From: Corynebacterium crudilactis
GTDB taxonomy: Bacteria > Actinomycetota > Actinomycetes > Mycobacteriales > Mycobacteriaceae
Assembly: GCF_001643015.1 (NCBI RefSeq)
Contig: NZ_CP015622.1
Location: forward strand, 1,873,358 to 1,937,357
Direction: 5' to 3'
Length of the DNA stretch: 64,000 nt
Shown in pieces: positions 40,856 to 50,698 of this stretch. The first letter of the stretch is position 1, and every line of letters begins with the position of its first letter. The notes under the pieces are model-generated. The model did not search any database. It saw nothing but the letters and a program-made list of their open reading frames with translations, and had not been told where the DNA came from. A program made the translations under genes and the position numbers.

Positions 40856-40936
40856 TTAACTATAGACCTACAGAAACTAATTTCGATAGCTCTATAGAAT
40901 ATTTCCAAAGGAGATGTGCAGCATTTTCTATAGTTC
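40856..40936 (-). promoter_or_regulatory. amtB promoter region with candidate AmtR boxes
   Basis: Three CTATAG-type elements occur in 80 bases: ACTATAGACCTACAG (about 40858-40872), TCGATAGCTCTATAGA (40883-40898) and TTCTATAGTT (about 40926-40935). AmtR binds pairs of CTAT/ATAG half-sites, and the amtB-glnK-glnD operon is a known AmtR target in C. glutamicum. The exact boundaries are my reading. The rest of 40762-41049 holds the ftsY terminator and no gene. Confidence 0.75.
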
Positions 40937-41004
40937 AACAGGTAATTTGGGCAATTGTTAAGTACATCACAGCCTAGGTTTATGACTACTCAGCAATAAG
41001 AAAA

Positions 41005-41033
41005 CCACCTGCCGGATACTCTCCAGCAGGTGG
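41005..41033 (-). terminator. Terminator of ftsY
   Basis: Perfect 8-bp stem CCACCTGC (41005-41012) with 41026-41033 and a 13-base loop, followed on the minus strand by TTTTCTTATTG; 16 bases after the ftsY stop. Confidence 0.85.
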
Positions 41034-41049
41034 TCACAGATACCAATTA

Positions 41050-42915
41050 CTAGCCCAACAAGGCGTCTACAAAGCCTTCGACCTCGAATGGTGCCAAATC
41101 ATCAGCACCCTCACCCAAGCCAACAAGCTTCACTGGAACACCCAGCTCTTCTTGCACCTGGAACACGATTCCGCCCTTTGCAGTACCATCCAGCTTGGTC
41201 AAAACCACGCCAGTAATATCCACAACTTCACGGAAAATGCGCGCCTGCTGCATACCATTTTGGCCCACAGTGGAATCCAGCACCAGCAGTACCTCGTCCA
41301 CCACAGCCTTCTTCTCTACAACTCGCTTCACCTTACCCAACTGATCCATCAAACCAGTAGAGGTGTGCAAACGACCAGCAGTATCAATCAACACAACATC
41401 CGCCTGACGCTCAATGCCCTTAGCTACAGCATCAAAAGCAATCGAAGCTGGATCGGCACCTTCTGCACCACGTACAGTTTCTGCACCAACACGACGGCCC
41501 CATGTTTCCAGCTGATCTGCTGCCGCAGCACGGAAAGTATCAGCCGCGCCAAGAATAACCTTGTGCCCCATGGACACCAACACACGAGCAAGCTTGCCGG
41601 TTGTCGTGGTCTTACCAGTGCCATTAACACCAACAACCAACACCACTGCAGGCTTACCCTCATAAGGCATAGCTTTGATGGAGCGATCTAGATCCGGACG
41701 GCACGCGTCGATAAGCGATTCACGCAGCATGGCACGAGCCTCAGCCTCGCTACCCACACCATTTTCCGTGATCTTATCGCGCAATTCATCCACCACACGC
41801 GCAGTTACCTTGGCACCAAGATCAGCCTTAATCAGCATCGCCTCAATGTCTTCCCAAGCATCCTCATCCAAATCACCTGCGGACAACATGCCCAACACTG
41901 ACTTGCCGAAAACATTCTGGGAGCGAGAAAGACGCCCACGCAACTTACCAATACGACCCGCCGCTGGCTCAATCTCATCCAAAGGCTCAGCCGCTGGCGC
42001 AGCCTCTTCTACCGGCGCAGCCTCCGGAACAGGAGTTTGCTCTAAAGCAGCCTCAGCAGATTCCACAGCAACCTGCGCAGCTACTGCAGCTTCTTCAATC
42101 TCTTCTGGCTCCGCTGGCCCTGCGACAGCTTCTTCAGGAACTTCTACCGCAGCAACTTCCGGCTCCTGCACAGGAGTTTCTTCAACTGGCTCCGGCTCTT
42201 CAACCTCAGCAACTGGCGCTGCAACAACTTCCGCTGGGATTACAGCAGGTGCTTCCGCTGGAGTTTCGACTGAGGTTTCGATCTCTGGCTCAGGCTCTAC
42301 AACCTCTGGAACCTGAGCTGGGGTTTCTTCAGGCCCAGGCTGTGGCTCGGGGATTACTTCTTCTTCTGCAATTTCCGCAGGAGTTTCTTCTGCAATTTCC
42401 GCAGGAGTTTCTTCAGAAGCTTCCGCAGTGACCTCTTCGAAGGTTTCTTGAGGCTCCTCTACAGGAACTTCTGCGGGGGTTTCTTCAGCCTGTACAGTCT
42501 GCGCTTGCTCTACTTCTTGTGCTGCAAATGCATCAGTCGACTGCTCAGGAGCTTTTGCCTCCTCAGGTGCAGGTTCTGGTTCCACTGCCGGTGTTACTTC
42601 CGGGGCAGCTTCTGGAACAGCTGGTGGAATAACTACAGACGGAACAATAGGTACTGCTTCTGCCTGAGGTTTGTTAAGGTCTTGGCCTTCGCGCAGTACT
42701 GGTTCCTCAGCCTGTTTCGCTGGGGCGAAATTGAAGCCGCCTTGGGCTTGGTAATTTCCGGACTTCTCTTGCTGAGTTAGTTCTTTCTTTTCTTCTTCAG
42801 GTTTCTCAAAACTAACGGTCTTTGATTTACCTCGTTGATTTCCCACGATCAGCATAATGATGATCGCGAGAACCACGAGGACTACTAGTCCAATGATCCA
42901 AAAAGTCGCATCCAT
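41050..42915 (-). CDS. ftsY: SRP receptor FtsY
   Basis: 621 residues from MDATFWIIGLVVLVV (ATG at 42913-42915, preceded by AGAGGG). One N-terminal membrane helix (about 5-25), a very long acidic linker (about 50-310) rich in Glu, Ala, Pro and Val with repeats such as ETPAEIAEETPAEIAEE, then the NG domain: GVNGTGKTTTTGKLA, DTFRAAAADQLETW, DTAGRLHTS, TKLDGTAKGG. The linker is longer than in E. coli FtsY. Confidence 0.96.
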   Translation of the reverse strand: MDATFWIIGLVVLVVLAIIIMLIVGNQRGKSKTVSFEKPEEEKKELTQQEKSGNYQAQGGFNFAPAKQAEEPVLREGQDLNKPQAEAVPIVPSVVIPPAVPEAAPEVTPAVEPEPAPEEAKAPEQSTDAFAAQEVEQAQTVQAEETPAEVPVEEPQETFEEVTAEASEETPAEIAEETPAEIAEEEVIPEPQPGPEETPAQVPEVVEPEPEIETSVETPAEAPAVIPAEVVAAPVAEVEEPEPVEETPVQEPEVAAVEVPEEAVAGPAEPEEIEEAAVAAQVAVESAEAALEQTPVPEAAPVEEAAPAAEPLDEIEPAAGRIGKLRGRLSRSQNVFGKSVLGMLSAGDLDEDAWEDIEAMLIKADLGAKVTARVVDELRDKITENGVGSEAEARAMLRESLIDACRPDLDRSIKAMPYEGKPAVVLVVGVNGTGKTTTTGKLARVLVSMGHKVILGAADTFRAAAADQLETWGRRVGAETVRGAEGADPASIAFDAVAKGIERQADVVLIDTAGRLHTSTGLMDQLGKVKRVVEKKAVVDEVLLVLDSTVGQNGMQQARIFREVVDITGVVLTKLDGTAKGGIVFQVQEELGVPVKLVGLGEGADDLAPFEVEGFVDALLG

Positions 42916-43055
42916 ACCCTCTATAGTGGCAGGTTTACCCATGATGCACATAGGTGACCCACATTAAATGTGGTTGAACGCTTGTATTCGATAGCGTTTA
43001 GCTGCATAAATGGAAATATGCGAGACTTTTTCTGACGCAATATCCCCGTTTGAGA

Positions 43056-43332
43056 CGACCAAAGCACGACACTCCCCCAGTGCCGTTTTAAGACGTTGAA
43101 GATCTTGAATGAGCATTTGGTATGGACAAGGCTTAGTAAGGCTCTAAGAAACGATTCTGAAGGGGCACTTTTTCGCTGTATCTGGCGAGATTTTTCACCC
43201 GACCAAACGACAGTGCCCAGGGCAGTTGAAAACCTGATCCGTGGGCATCTGTGACTGGTTATCTGCTCAAATAACCAAACCACACTGCCCACAGAGCTTA
43301 AAAAGCAGTCTCGTGGGCAGTGTGGTTTGGTT
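43056..43332. repeat. Degenerate repeats and a 20-bp inverted repeat between the giant gene and ftsY
   Basis: The 469-base interval 42916-43384 has no gene I can support. AACCAAACCACACTGCCCAC (43273-43292) pairs perfectly with 43313-43332 around a 20-base loop. On the minus strand a diverged version of this unit follows at about 43201-43255 and a weaker one at about 43056-43110; the shared tail (TGGGCASTGT then TTTGGT) starts at steps of about 72 and 145 bases, that is one and two periods. No T-rich tail follows, so it is not a simple terminator. Confidence 0.7.
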
Positions 43333-43384
43333 TGCACCAATGAGCCCGTCACATTGGGCTACATCGTCGTAGATCTGCGAATAA

Positions 43385-46300
43385 CTAGTCCACCAATCCT
43401 GGGTTACGTGCACCCAGAACCATTGCTTCAGCAGAAATCAGATCTCCGGTGACAAGATCTGGAACGAGATCTGCAATTCGGCCCCAACCGCTTGCTGCGC
43501 GATCGAGGGTCCTGGTTTTTCCAATCAACTCATGCGCATGCAAACGGGAAGACAATGCGAATACCAGTGATACCACCGGTGTTAGTGCCCACATGTTGTC
43601 AGGATTATCTGTGTTGACGCCATCGAGCTTGTCAAAACGGATACGTGCAGAGGAGTACAGCTGACGTTGCGTTCCTCGCATGGCACGAAGGAGCTCCACA
43701 GCAGTCTTAATCAAGCCTTCAGTCTGGAGAACCTCACGAAGATGATCACGCTTCTTGAAGGTTTCAAACACTGCCATCAGACGGGTGTTATCTTCCATCA
43801 AAGGTCCCGGAACAATATCTGCGTTGCTGAAGAACATATCCAGGAGTGCTCTTTGCTGAGTTTCGTTCATTCCGGCAATAGCCACTGTGGATTGATCGAT
43901 GCAGGCAGTATCCAAGGTGGAATCTCGGCCGGTGGCAAGTGTGGAGAGAATATTCTTACCTGCAACCTGCTCTAGCTGTCCCAAGATAGGAAGCAGTGGC
44001 GTGCGGTTACCAATTTCTTCTGCTTCTTTAAATGCACTTGGCAAAGCGCCCAGAAGCTGCAAGGTGCCAATCCATGCGGTGCGGTGAATCTCAGTGGCAG
44101 GTGATTCCGTGGTGAATGGCGATGCGGCCAAACCAGAAGAAATAACCTTTCCTGGCAGTGCTTGAGCTGGAACCAGTGAAGCGGATAGTCCCTTGAGCGC
44201 AGCTGCAGGAGATGAACGCAGCACTGAGTGCACAACTGGCAGATGCTCAGTGTTACCTTGTTCGGTCCAAATATGGGAAACATCCCACAGTGCTGGCACT
44301 ACGGTATCGCTGATTGGTGGCTCTTCTACTTCCCCACCAAAGAATGCAGAAAGCTGTGCATATTCTTCAGTTTGTGCAGAATAGTAGCCTTCTTGCTCCA
44401 CGGTTACTGCAGCTTTACCAGGGGATAGAGGAATAACCGAGGTGGTGAAAGGATCAGCTGTGTGGAGTTGAACAATCAGGTTGCCGGCATTCACCAATGG
44501 TTCTGGCAGTTCTAGTTCAGAACCAGTTACTGCGAGTTCGACAGCGCGAACCCACGGGGCAGTTTGTGGCCAGACCCAGGCAGCTAATTGGCGACCAGCT
44601 GCGAGCTCTTCGAATACAAGCTTGCCATCAACGATGCTGAGCTCGCTGAAGTTTTCTACTTTGTCAATAACTGCAATGGTGACAGACACGCGTCGGTCCA
44701 CCTTGCGGTCGGTCCATTCAAATTCGATGGACCCACGTGGCATGACAAAAGTACTTGCCGCGATTTCTTTCATGCTGACAACCCAGGTGCGCCCATTATC
44801 AGGGCTGGCCATCTTCACGGTACGAAGTGGTGAACCGTGGTGGTTACGCACACTGACCTTTGGATCGCCGACATTAACGCCGGTGCGGATACGTAGTTCG
44901 CCAGCACCATCAAGATCACGTGGTCCACATACTGCGCGGGTAACACGCCATGTTGGTGGCTCGGTGGTCAATGGCAATTCGATCGCGATCTGTGGTGGCA
45001 CGAAACGAAGAGGCATCTGATCGCCTTCATCGGTGGTCACGACAAATGATGCGTTTGGATCTGTTGCACCAACGGTCACTAGGCGTGGCTCAGCGGTGAA
45101 GTGCTTTTCGCTGGAACGCACGCGCAGGCTGGCTTCGCTGAGGCCGGTGGTGGTTGGGATACGAAATGATGCGCCGGAAGCTACTTCAAGCTCGGTAGTC
45201 ATGCCTTCTACGATGGCGAATTCATGGCGGAAGGATTCATTGCGTGGTCCGCGCAGGCGAACGAGGTATTCGCCAACCCATGGGGCATCGTAGATTTCTG
45301 GGTCGAAGATGGAGAACAGTCCACCGTCGGCAGGTACTTCCAAAGGCTCTGGTTCTGCGATTTCTTCACCGGCAGCACCGACTCCCGCGAATGCGGAAAT
45401 GGACAGCATCCAGGTTTCGTCGTTGCCACTCAAGGTTGGTGGGAACTCCGCAATCAAGGACTGGGAATAGATTGGTAGCCCTGCAGTAGAGCGCACATGT
45501 GCCACTAGTTCTTGCGGATGGTGGAAGGTAACGCGTCGACGAGGATCAATGCATCGGACTTCCTTGTTCACCTTCAATGAGGACAGTCCACGAGCATCAA
45601 CTCGGGAGCAGATCCATGAGGTCCAACCTTCAACGGCAAAGCGCTCAAGTACTGGCACTGGTTGTCCAGTGACCATGTCTTCCAAAACAGCTTCGGCTGG
45701 GGCTAAAACATAGATTTCTTGGTGGTGCAGGGAGACTTTGTCGGTGAGGTTTTCACCACGCTTGGAAAACACCAACACTGGATCAGTGAAATCAACTACT
45801 GGGACAACCCAGGTGATTTGGTTTGAGGTGTCAGTAACAGTAGTTTCCCTGATCTGGCGTTCCACGGTGACATCGAGCGCCTCGGAGTAACCAGAGGTAT
45901 CGCCCCAAGCACGACGTGTGGAGAAGATACGGGTGGTGCCTTCTAGGCTGACACGCCAGTTAATTTCCTCTTCGCTTACGCGCTGTTCTGGCAGGCGCAG
46001 GCAGACTTTACGGCGCTCTGCATCCAGGATGAGGCGTGGTCGAAGCTCACGAAGTGCCACGCCTACGGAGGTTTCACGCTCTGCAGTACCAACTGGACGC
46101 TCGCGAAGTTCTGCCACCACTAGTTCATCGACCATGGCAGGCAAGGAAGATTCACGTTCGCGGTCTGACCAGGAGGTCGGGTGGGTTGTGGCGAATTGGA
46201 TGAGTTCTTGAACTCCACCTATCAAGGTCTGCGCCCACTCCGGTGCCAAGCGCAGTGTGGTGTCAAACATGAATGGATATTCGGTGGTGCCGTTTTCCAC

Positions 46301-46936
46301 TTCTGTCAGCACTGCTGCGACTTCGCGGTTGCTGATGCCTGCATGAACAGACAGCAGTTCTAACGGAGATGCTAAAGCAGCAGGAACAACAAGTCCTGCC
46401 TGTGCAAAAAGCTTTTCTACAACACTTTCGACGGTAGGCGCAAGATCTACGCTTAGCCCCAGGCCGCCGATGTATTCGCCAAAGAAATCTGCTGGATCGC
46501 TGATTCGTGATGCCCGAGCCACCAATGTGGTCACTGTCAGGCATGGGGTCATCTCAAAAAGATCCCCAAGGTTTGCTCCCGCCCCAACCTGGCGGGATAA
46601 AAAGGTTCCGTAGAAACGATGGATTCGTTCCAGCTCATCGTGTCGAAGCTGAAGTTGTGGGAAGTACTCTACCCCTGCAAGACGCTGGTTCAGATCCAGC
46701 TCAGTTTGTGATGCCCATCCGAGCAATGAATCTGTCATGTCTGCGATGCCAGCCGGCATGTATACACTCTCCCCGCGCAAAAGGCGTTTTCCTCTAGAAC
46801 CTATGTGATGTTTAAACAGACTACCCCACCACTGATCCTTAAACATCTGTAGCCAAGCCGCAGAGAGAAAAAATGTATTCTCCATGCTCAGAGCAGGTTT
46901 TGAGGAATCTAAATCTGCACTGAGCACACGAATCAA
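43385..46936 (-). CDS. Very large protein of unknown function, overlapping the end of smc
   Basis: Up to 1183 residues and not recognised. By composition it has three parts: a mainly helical N-terminal part (about 1-300), a beta-rich centre with repeated strand-turn patterns (about 300-860, for instance RPRLILDAERRKVCLRLPEQ and PVVDFTDPVLVFSKRGENL) that looks like stacked Ig-like or beta-sandwich domains, and a helical C-terminus (about 930-1183). No signal peptide, membrane segment, Walker motif or catalytic signature is visible. The TTG at 46936 overlaps the smc stop (TTGA); a GTG at 46927 or ATG at 46885 are other possible starts, none with a good ribosome site. Context suggests co-expression with SMC. 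Confidence 0.85.
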   Translation of the reverse strand: MIRVLSADLDSSKPALSMENTFFLSAAWLQMFKDQWWGSLFKHHIGSRGKRLLRGESVYMPAGIADMTDSLLGWASQTELDLNQRLAGVEYFPQLQLRHDELERIHRFYGTFLSRQVGAGANLGDLFEMTPCLTVTTLVARASRISDPADFFGEYIGGLGLSVDLAPTVESVVEKLFAQAGLVVPAALASPLELLSVHAGISNREVAAVLTEVENGTTEYPFMFDTTLRLAPEWAQTLIGGVQELIQFATTHPTSWSDRERESSLPAMVDELVVAELRERPVGTAERETSVGVALRELRPRLILDAERRKVCLRLPEQRVSEEEINWRVSLEGTTRIFSTRRAWGDTSGYSEALDVTVERQIRETTVTDTSNQITWVVPVVDFTDPVLVFSKRGENLTDKVSLHHQEIYVLAPAEAVLEDMVTGQPVPVLERFAVEGWTSWICSRVDARGLSSLKVNKEVRCIDPRRRVTFHHPQELVAHVRSTAGLPIYSQSLIAEFPPTLSGNDETWMLSISAFAGVGAAGEEIAEPEPLEVPADGGLFSIFDPEIYDAPWVGEYLVRLRGPRNESFRHEFAIVEGMTTELEVASGASFRIPTTTGLSEASLRVRSSEKHFTAEPRLVTVGATDPNASFVVTTDEGDQMPLRFVPPQIAIELPLTTEPPTWRVTRAVCGPRDLDGAGELRIRTGVNVGDPKVSVRNHHGSPLRTVKMASPDNGRTWVVSMKEIAASTFVMPRGSIEFEWTDRKVDRRVSVTIAVIDKVENFSELSIVDGKLVFEELAAGRQLAAWVWPQTAPWVRAVELAVTGSELELPEPLVNAGNLIVQLHTADPFTTSVIPLSPGKAAVTVEQEGYYSAQTEEYAQLSAFFGGEVEEPPISDTVVPALWDVSHIWTEQGNTEHLPVVHSVLRSSPAAALKGLSASLVPAQALPGKVISSGLAASPFTTESPATEIHRTAWIGTLQLLGALPSAFKEAEEIGNRTPLLPILGQLEQVAGKNILSTLATGRDSTLDTACIDQSTVAIAGMNETQQRALLDMFFSNADIVPGPLMEDNTRLMAVFETFKKRDHLREVLQTEGLIKTAVELLRAMRGTQRQLYSSARIRFDKLDGVNTDNPDNMWALTPVVSLVFALSSRLHAHELIGKTRTLDRAASGWGRIADLVPDLVTGDLISAEAMVLGARNPGLVD

Positions 46937-49900
46937 CCCACAGAAGCAGGCTCCATACGTTGAGAAATAACGCGTGTGACACCGTCATCACGCATTGTGA
47001 CCCCATACAGCACGTTCGCAACGTCCATTGTTGGCTTTTGGTGCGTAATAACGATCAATTGGGAGTCTTGTCGCAGCTCTTCGAACAGTGCAATGAGGCG
47101 TCTGAGATTAACATCATCGAGTGCTGCTTCTACTTCGTCCATCACATAGAAGGGGCTGGGGCGGGCGCGGAAAATTGCCACAAGCATGGCCAAAGCAGTC
47201 AAAGACTTTTCGCCGCCGGAGAGTAAGGACAATCGTTTGACACGTTTTCCAGGAGGACGCGCTTCCACCTCAATGCCTGTAGCTAATAAATCATCAGGCT
47301 CGGTAAGTACTAGTTTTCCTTCACCACCAGGGAAAAGAGTGCTAAATACTCGGGGGAATTCTGCCTCTACGTCTTTCCATGCATCGGTGAATAATTGAAG
47401 AATCTTGGCATCAACATCATCAATCACGCCGCTTAAATCAGCACGGGCTTGTTCGACATCAGCCAATTGGGTGGATAAGAATTCATATCGTTCTTCCAAA
47501 GCTTTGAATTCTTCCAGTGCCAAAGGATTAACTTTGCCCAGGGCGGCTAAGTCTTTTTCTGCTTGTTTCAGCCGAGCACGTTGGAACTTTTCATCAAATC
47601 CTTCCGTCGGGCTGTAATCATGCAGTAATTCCGTCACGGGAATACCTAATTGCTCAGTAATTTTGGCAACGGCAGCTTCCATGCGCACTTGTGCTTGGCT
47701 ACGCGCGATCTCCATCGAATGCGCATTGTCGTTTAGGCGGTTGAGCTGTTGGCGTACCGCATTCACAGTGTCTTTAGCCTGTGCCGCCTGCGTGACCAGC
47801 ACGGCTTTTTCTTGATTTCGCTGATCGCGTTCTGCTGCAGCTTGGCTCAGCGCCACGGCAACACGTTCAGAAACCGCTTGTGCCCCGGTACGAATTGCAG
47901 CCGCCAAATGCGTACGTCGGCGTCTAGCTTCTAGCGCTTGATCATGGCGAATTTTAGCCTGGAGTTCTGCTGCAGCTTGGCGCCTTAAGCTATCGCCTTT
48001 GCCACGCTGCTGCCCGGCGCGCTCTTCTGCGGTGCGCAGTGCCAGACGTGCATCCATTTCCATAGCTCGGATGTGTTGCAGTTCCGCGTTGGCTTGATCA
48101 CGCACGGTGGTAGAAGGTTCATCCGCTTCTTCTTCGTTGTCTACTCGGGAGAGTCGATCAACAATCTCTGTTAATTGTTCGCGGAGTTCTTCTGTGCGTT
48201 GTTCTGCGGCGCGAAAACGTTCAACATGGCGGACACGCTCGGCTTCTGCAGCTTCGTGTTGTTTGTCTAAACGGTTAAGATCTCGATCGATCAGGTCTGT
48301 TGTCATATCCAATTCACGCAGTGCTGCCGTGCGTGTGGCGACATCTACGCGAGTGTTTTCTGTTGCTTTTTTAGCGCCATCAAACGTACCTGCGATATCG
48401 TCCAACTTCGCGCTCGTGGCTGTGAGCTGCGTTTCTGCCTCTTCGATATGGGCTGAAATTTCCACGGTTGAGGTGTGTGTACCGATCTGAATCCAGCCAG
48501 CACCAATCAGTACGCCATCGCGATCAACGGCTCTCAAGCGGGGATCATCCTGGACAGCTTGACGGCCGATGGAGGGTTCGTCGACAAGCAGCACGTCGGC
48601 AAGCAAACGGTTTACCGGGCCAGCAATCGCCGGATCCAGATCAACGTGGTCCAGCAACCAGCTCGCGCCAGCAGGCATACTCGCATCTAGGCGCCAAGCA
48701 CCACTACTGGTCTGCTGGTCATCGACAATGATGGTGCGCGCCACGCCTGCATCAATAAGCTTGTCGACGAGCCCTTCCGCAGCCTCGCCCGCAAGCGCTT
48801 CTGCATGCGGGCCCAAGGCAGCAGCGAGCGCCTTATCGACGTTTCGTTGCGGCCGAATCAACGTGGCAAGTTGCGGGTATTTAACCACATCAGAAGCTTC
48901 TGAGCGTGGTCGATTTTGATTAAGCGTCTCAATACGAGACTGCAATCTGGAAACTTCTTTTTCTAATTCGCTCCTGTGTGCACGCAGCTGTTCCAAACGC
49001 ATTTCTGCCGCATGAGCTTCATGAGCTGCTTGTTCCAGGGCTTCTTCCACAGGACGGCGATCAGCATCGATGCCTTGTTTTCGTTCCAGCGCTAAACGCC
49101 GTTCGCGTTCCACATCTAAAATTCGACCAATGAACTCTTCCAGCTGTTCGCCGAGCCTTCCAGCTTCTTCCTCAGCTGCCGTGTGCTGAGTGCGCAAAGA
49201 CTCTTCAGAAGCCAACAACCGCACCACGCCTTCACGACGATCCGAAATCGCCCGCACCTGCGCCACATGTTCCTGCTCTGCAACACGTGCTCGGGTAGCT
49301 TTTTCCTCAGCCTGTTCCTGCACTGAATTCAACCGCTCCGCTGTCATGGCTACCGAGGCATCGAGCTCTGCGAGTTCTTGATCAGCCAATTCTGCACGGC
49401 GCAGCAACTCATCAGGATCTTGGCCAGCATAGGCCACATCAGCAGTGCCGGTACTAGCGCGATCGGCAGCAATACGGATCGTTGCCGACACCCGCTCCGC
49501 CAAAGAAGACAAATCAAACCACAGCTGTTGGGCAGCTTCTGCTTGCGGAGTCACCTCACTCAACTGCAGTTCCACTTCCATTTGAGTGGTAGTAGCTTCT
49601 TCCACCTGTGCTTGCGCTGCGTCGACTTGCTCGCGAATCATCTTCTCGCGTTCGGTAGACGTATCCAGCTTTTCCGATAATTGCACGATCTCAAAACCAG
49701 CAAGTTGGAAACGCGCATCACGTAAATCAGCCTGCACTGTTGCAGCACGCTGGGCAGTCTCAGCCTGACGTGCCAAAGGCTTAAGCTGCTTAGCCAACTC
49801 ATGAGTCAGGTCTTGCAAACGGTCTAGATTGACCCGCATACCTTCGATTTTGCGCTGTGCTTTTTCTTTCCTCCGCCGATGTTTAAGCACACCCGCGGCT

Positions 49901-50388
49901 TCCTCGATATAGGCACGGCGTTCTTCTGGGCGAGACTCTAAAATCTCCGCGAGCTTTCCCTGACCGACCATGACGTGCATTTCACGGCCAATTCCAGAAT
50001 CAGATAATAGCTCCTGAATATCCATCAACCTGGCTCTAGACCCATTGATTTCATATTCGCTGGCGCCGTCGCGGAACATGCGTCTGGTTACAGAGACTTC
50101 TGTGTATTCAATGGGCAGCGCCCCATCAGCGTTATCAATGGTGAGAGTTACTTCTGCACGACCCAAAGGTTTACGATCCCCCGCGCCAGCAAAGATGACA
50201 TCTTCCATCTTGCCGCCACGCAAAGTTTTCGCAGACCCCTCACCCATCACCCAGGCAAGAGCATCAACCACATTAGATTTACCGGAACCGTTTGGTCCCA
50301 CCACGGCACAAATACCAGGCTCAAATTTTAGGGTCGTCGCAGACGCGAAAGACTTAAACCCCTTGAGCGTCAACGATTTCAAATACAT
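46933..50388 (-). CDS. smc: Chromosome segregation protein SMC
   Basis: 1151 residues. Walker A GPNGSGKSNVVDAL (32-45), Q-loop, long coiled coils either side of a hinge (about 500-660, [32 protein letters not shown]), and the C-terminal head with LSGGEKSLTALAMLVAIF and VMDEVEAALDD. Condensin core that loads at parS with ParB and, in corynebacteria, aligns the chromosome arms together with ScpAB. It follows acyP by 14 bases, and the giant gene overlaps its end. Confidence 0.97.
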   Translation of the reverse strand: MYLKSLTLKGFKSFASATTLKFEPGICAVVGPNGSGKSNVVDALAWVMGEGSAKTLRGGKMEDVIFAGAGDRKPLGRAEVTLTIDNADGALPIEYTEVSVTRRMFRDGASEYEINGSRARLMDIQELLSDSGIGREMHVMVGQGKLAEILESRPEERRAYIEEAAGVLKHRRRKEKAQRKIEGMRVNLDRLQDLTHELAKQLKPLARQAETAQRAATVQADLRDARFQLAGFEIVQLSEKLDTSTEREKMIREQVDAAQAQVEEATTTQMEVELQLSEVTPQAEAAQQLWFDLSSLAERVSATIRIAADRASTGTADVAYAGQDPDELLRRAELADQELAELDASVAMTAERLNSVQEQAEEKATRARVAEQEHVAQVRAISDRREGVVRLLASEESLRTQHTAAEEEAGRLGEQLEEFIGRILDVERERRLALERKQGIDADRRPVEEALEQAAHEAHAAEMRLEQLRAHRSELEKEVSRLQSRIETLNQNRPRSEASDVVKYPQLATLIRPQRNVDKALAAALGPHAEALAGEAAEGLVDKLIDAGVARTIIVDDQQTSSGAWRLDASMPAGASWLLDHVDLDPAIAGPVNRLLADVLLVDEPSIGRQAVQDDPRLRAVDRDGVLIGAGWIQIGTHTSTVEISAHIEEAETQLTATSAKLDDIAGTFDGAKKATENTRVDVATRTAALRELDMTTDLIDRDLNRLDKQHEAAEAERVRHVERFRAAEQRTEELREQLTEIVDRLSRVDNEEEADEPSTTVRDQANAELQHIRAMEMDARLALRTAEERAGQQRGKGDSLRRQAAAELQAKIRHDQALEARRRRTHLAAAIRTGAQAVSERVAVALSQAAAERDQRNQEKAVLVTQAAQAKDTVNAVRQQLNRLNDNAHSMEIARSQAQVRMEAAVAKITEQLGIPVTELLHDYSPTEGFDEKFQRARLKQAEKDLAALGKVNPLALEEFKALEERYEFLSTQLADVEQARADLSGVIDDVDAKILQLFTDAWKDVEAEFPRVFSTLFPGGEGKLVLTEPDDLLATGIEVEARPPGKRVKRLSLLSGGEKSLTALAMLVAIFRARPSPFYVMDEVEAALDDVNLRRLIALFEELRQDSQLIVITHQKPTMDVANVLYGVTMRDDGVTRVISQRMEPASVG

Positions 50389-50402
50389 AACGGGGTGTAA
50401 GT

Positions 50403-50687
50403 CTAGCGCTCTACAAAGCCTTCCACGCCACGCGGCTCGCCCCAGTGCTCAATAACTATGTTCACATGTCCTGGCCGACGATGCTCACTTGGTTGTTCTT
50501 TCAAACGCTGCAGTAATTCTTGGCACTTACTCTGTGGTCCCTCCGCAACAACGCACACTCTGCCGTCGTTCAAATTGCTGGCAGATCCGGCCAATTTCAG
50601 CTCTCTTGCCTGTGAGGTAGTCCACCACCGAAACCCCACTCCCTGAACATGCCCCTGCACAAAAGCAGTCAAACGGGCCTTAGCCAT
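50403..50687 (-). CDS. acyP: Acylphosphatase
   Basis: 94-residue acylphosphatase. The catalytic loop GHVQGVGFRWWTTSQA contains the phosphate-binding Arg, and the partner Asn is in GSASNLNDGRVCVVAEG. It hydrolyses acyl phosphates such as carbamoyl or acetyl phosphate. The acyP-smc pairing is the usual actinobacterial order. A hydrolase gene ends 11 bases upstream. Confidence 0.95.
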   Translation of the reverse strand: MAKARLTAFVQGHVQGVGFRWWTTSQARELKLAGSASNLNDGRVCVVAEGPQSKCQELLQRLKEQPSEHRRPGHVNIVIEHWGEPRGVEGFVER

Positions 50688-50698
50688 TGTTCCTCCTC

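Noticed and set aside
41152-41691. 179-codon plus-strand frame opposite the FtsY GTPase domain
   Set aside because: It is antisense to conserved GTPase motifs, and no family is recognisable.
43385-46936. The giant protein as an SMC-like or MukB-type partner (kleisin or MksB homologue)
   Set aside because: It has no ATPase motif, no kleisin-like helical ends that I can recognise and no coiled coil.
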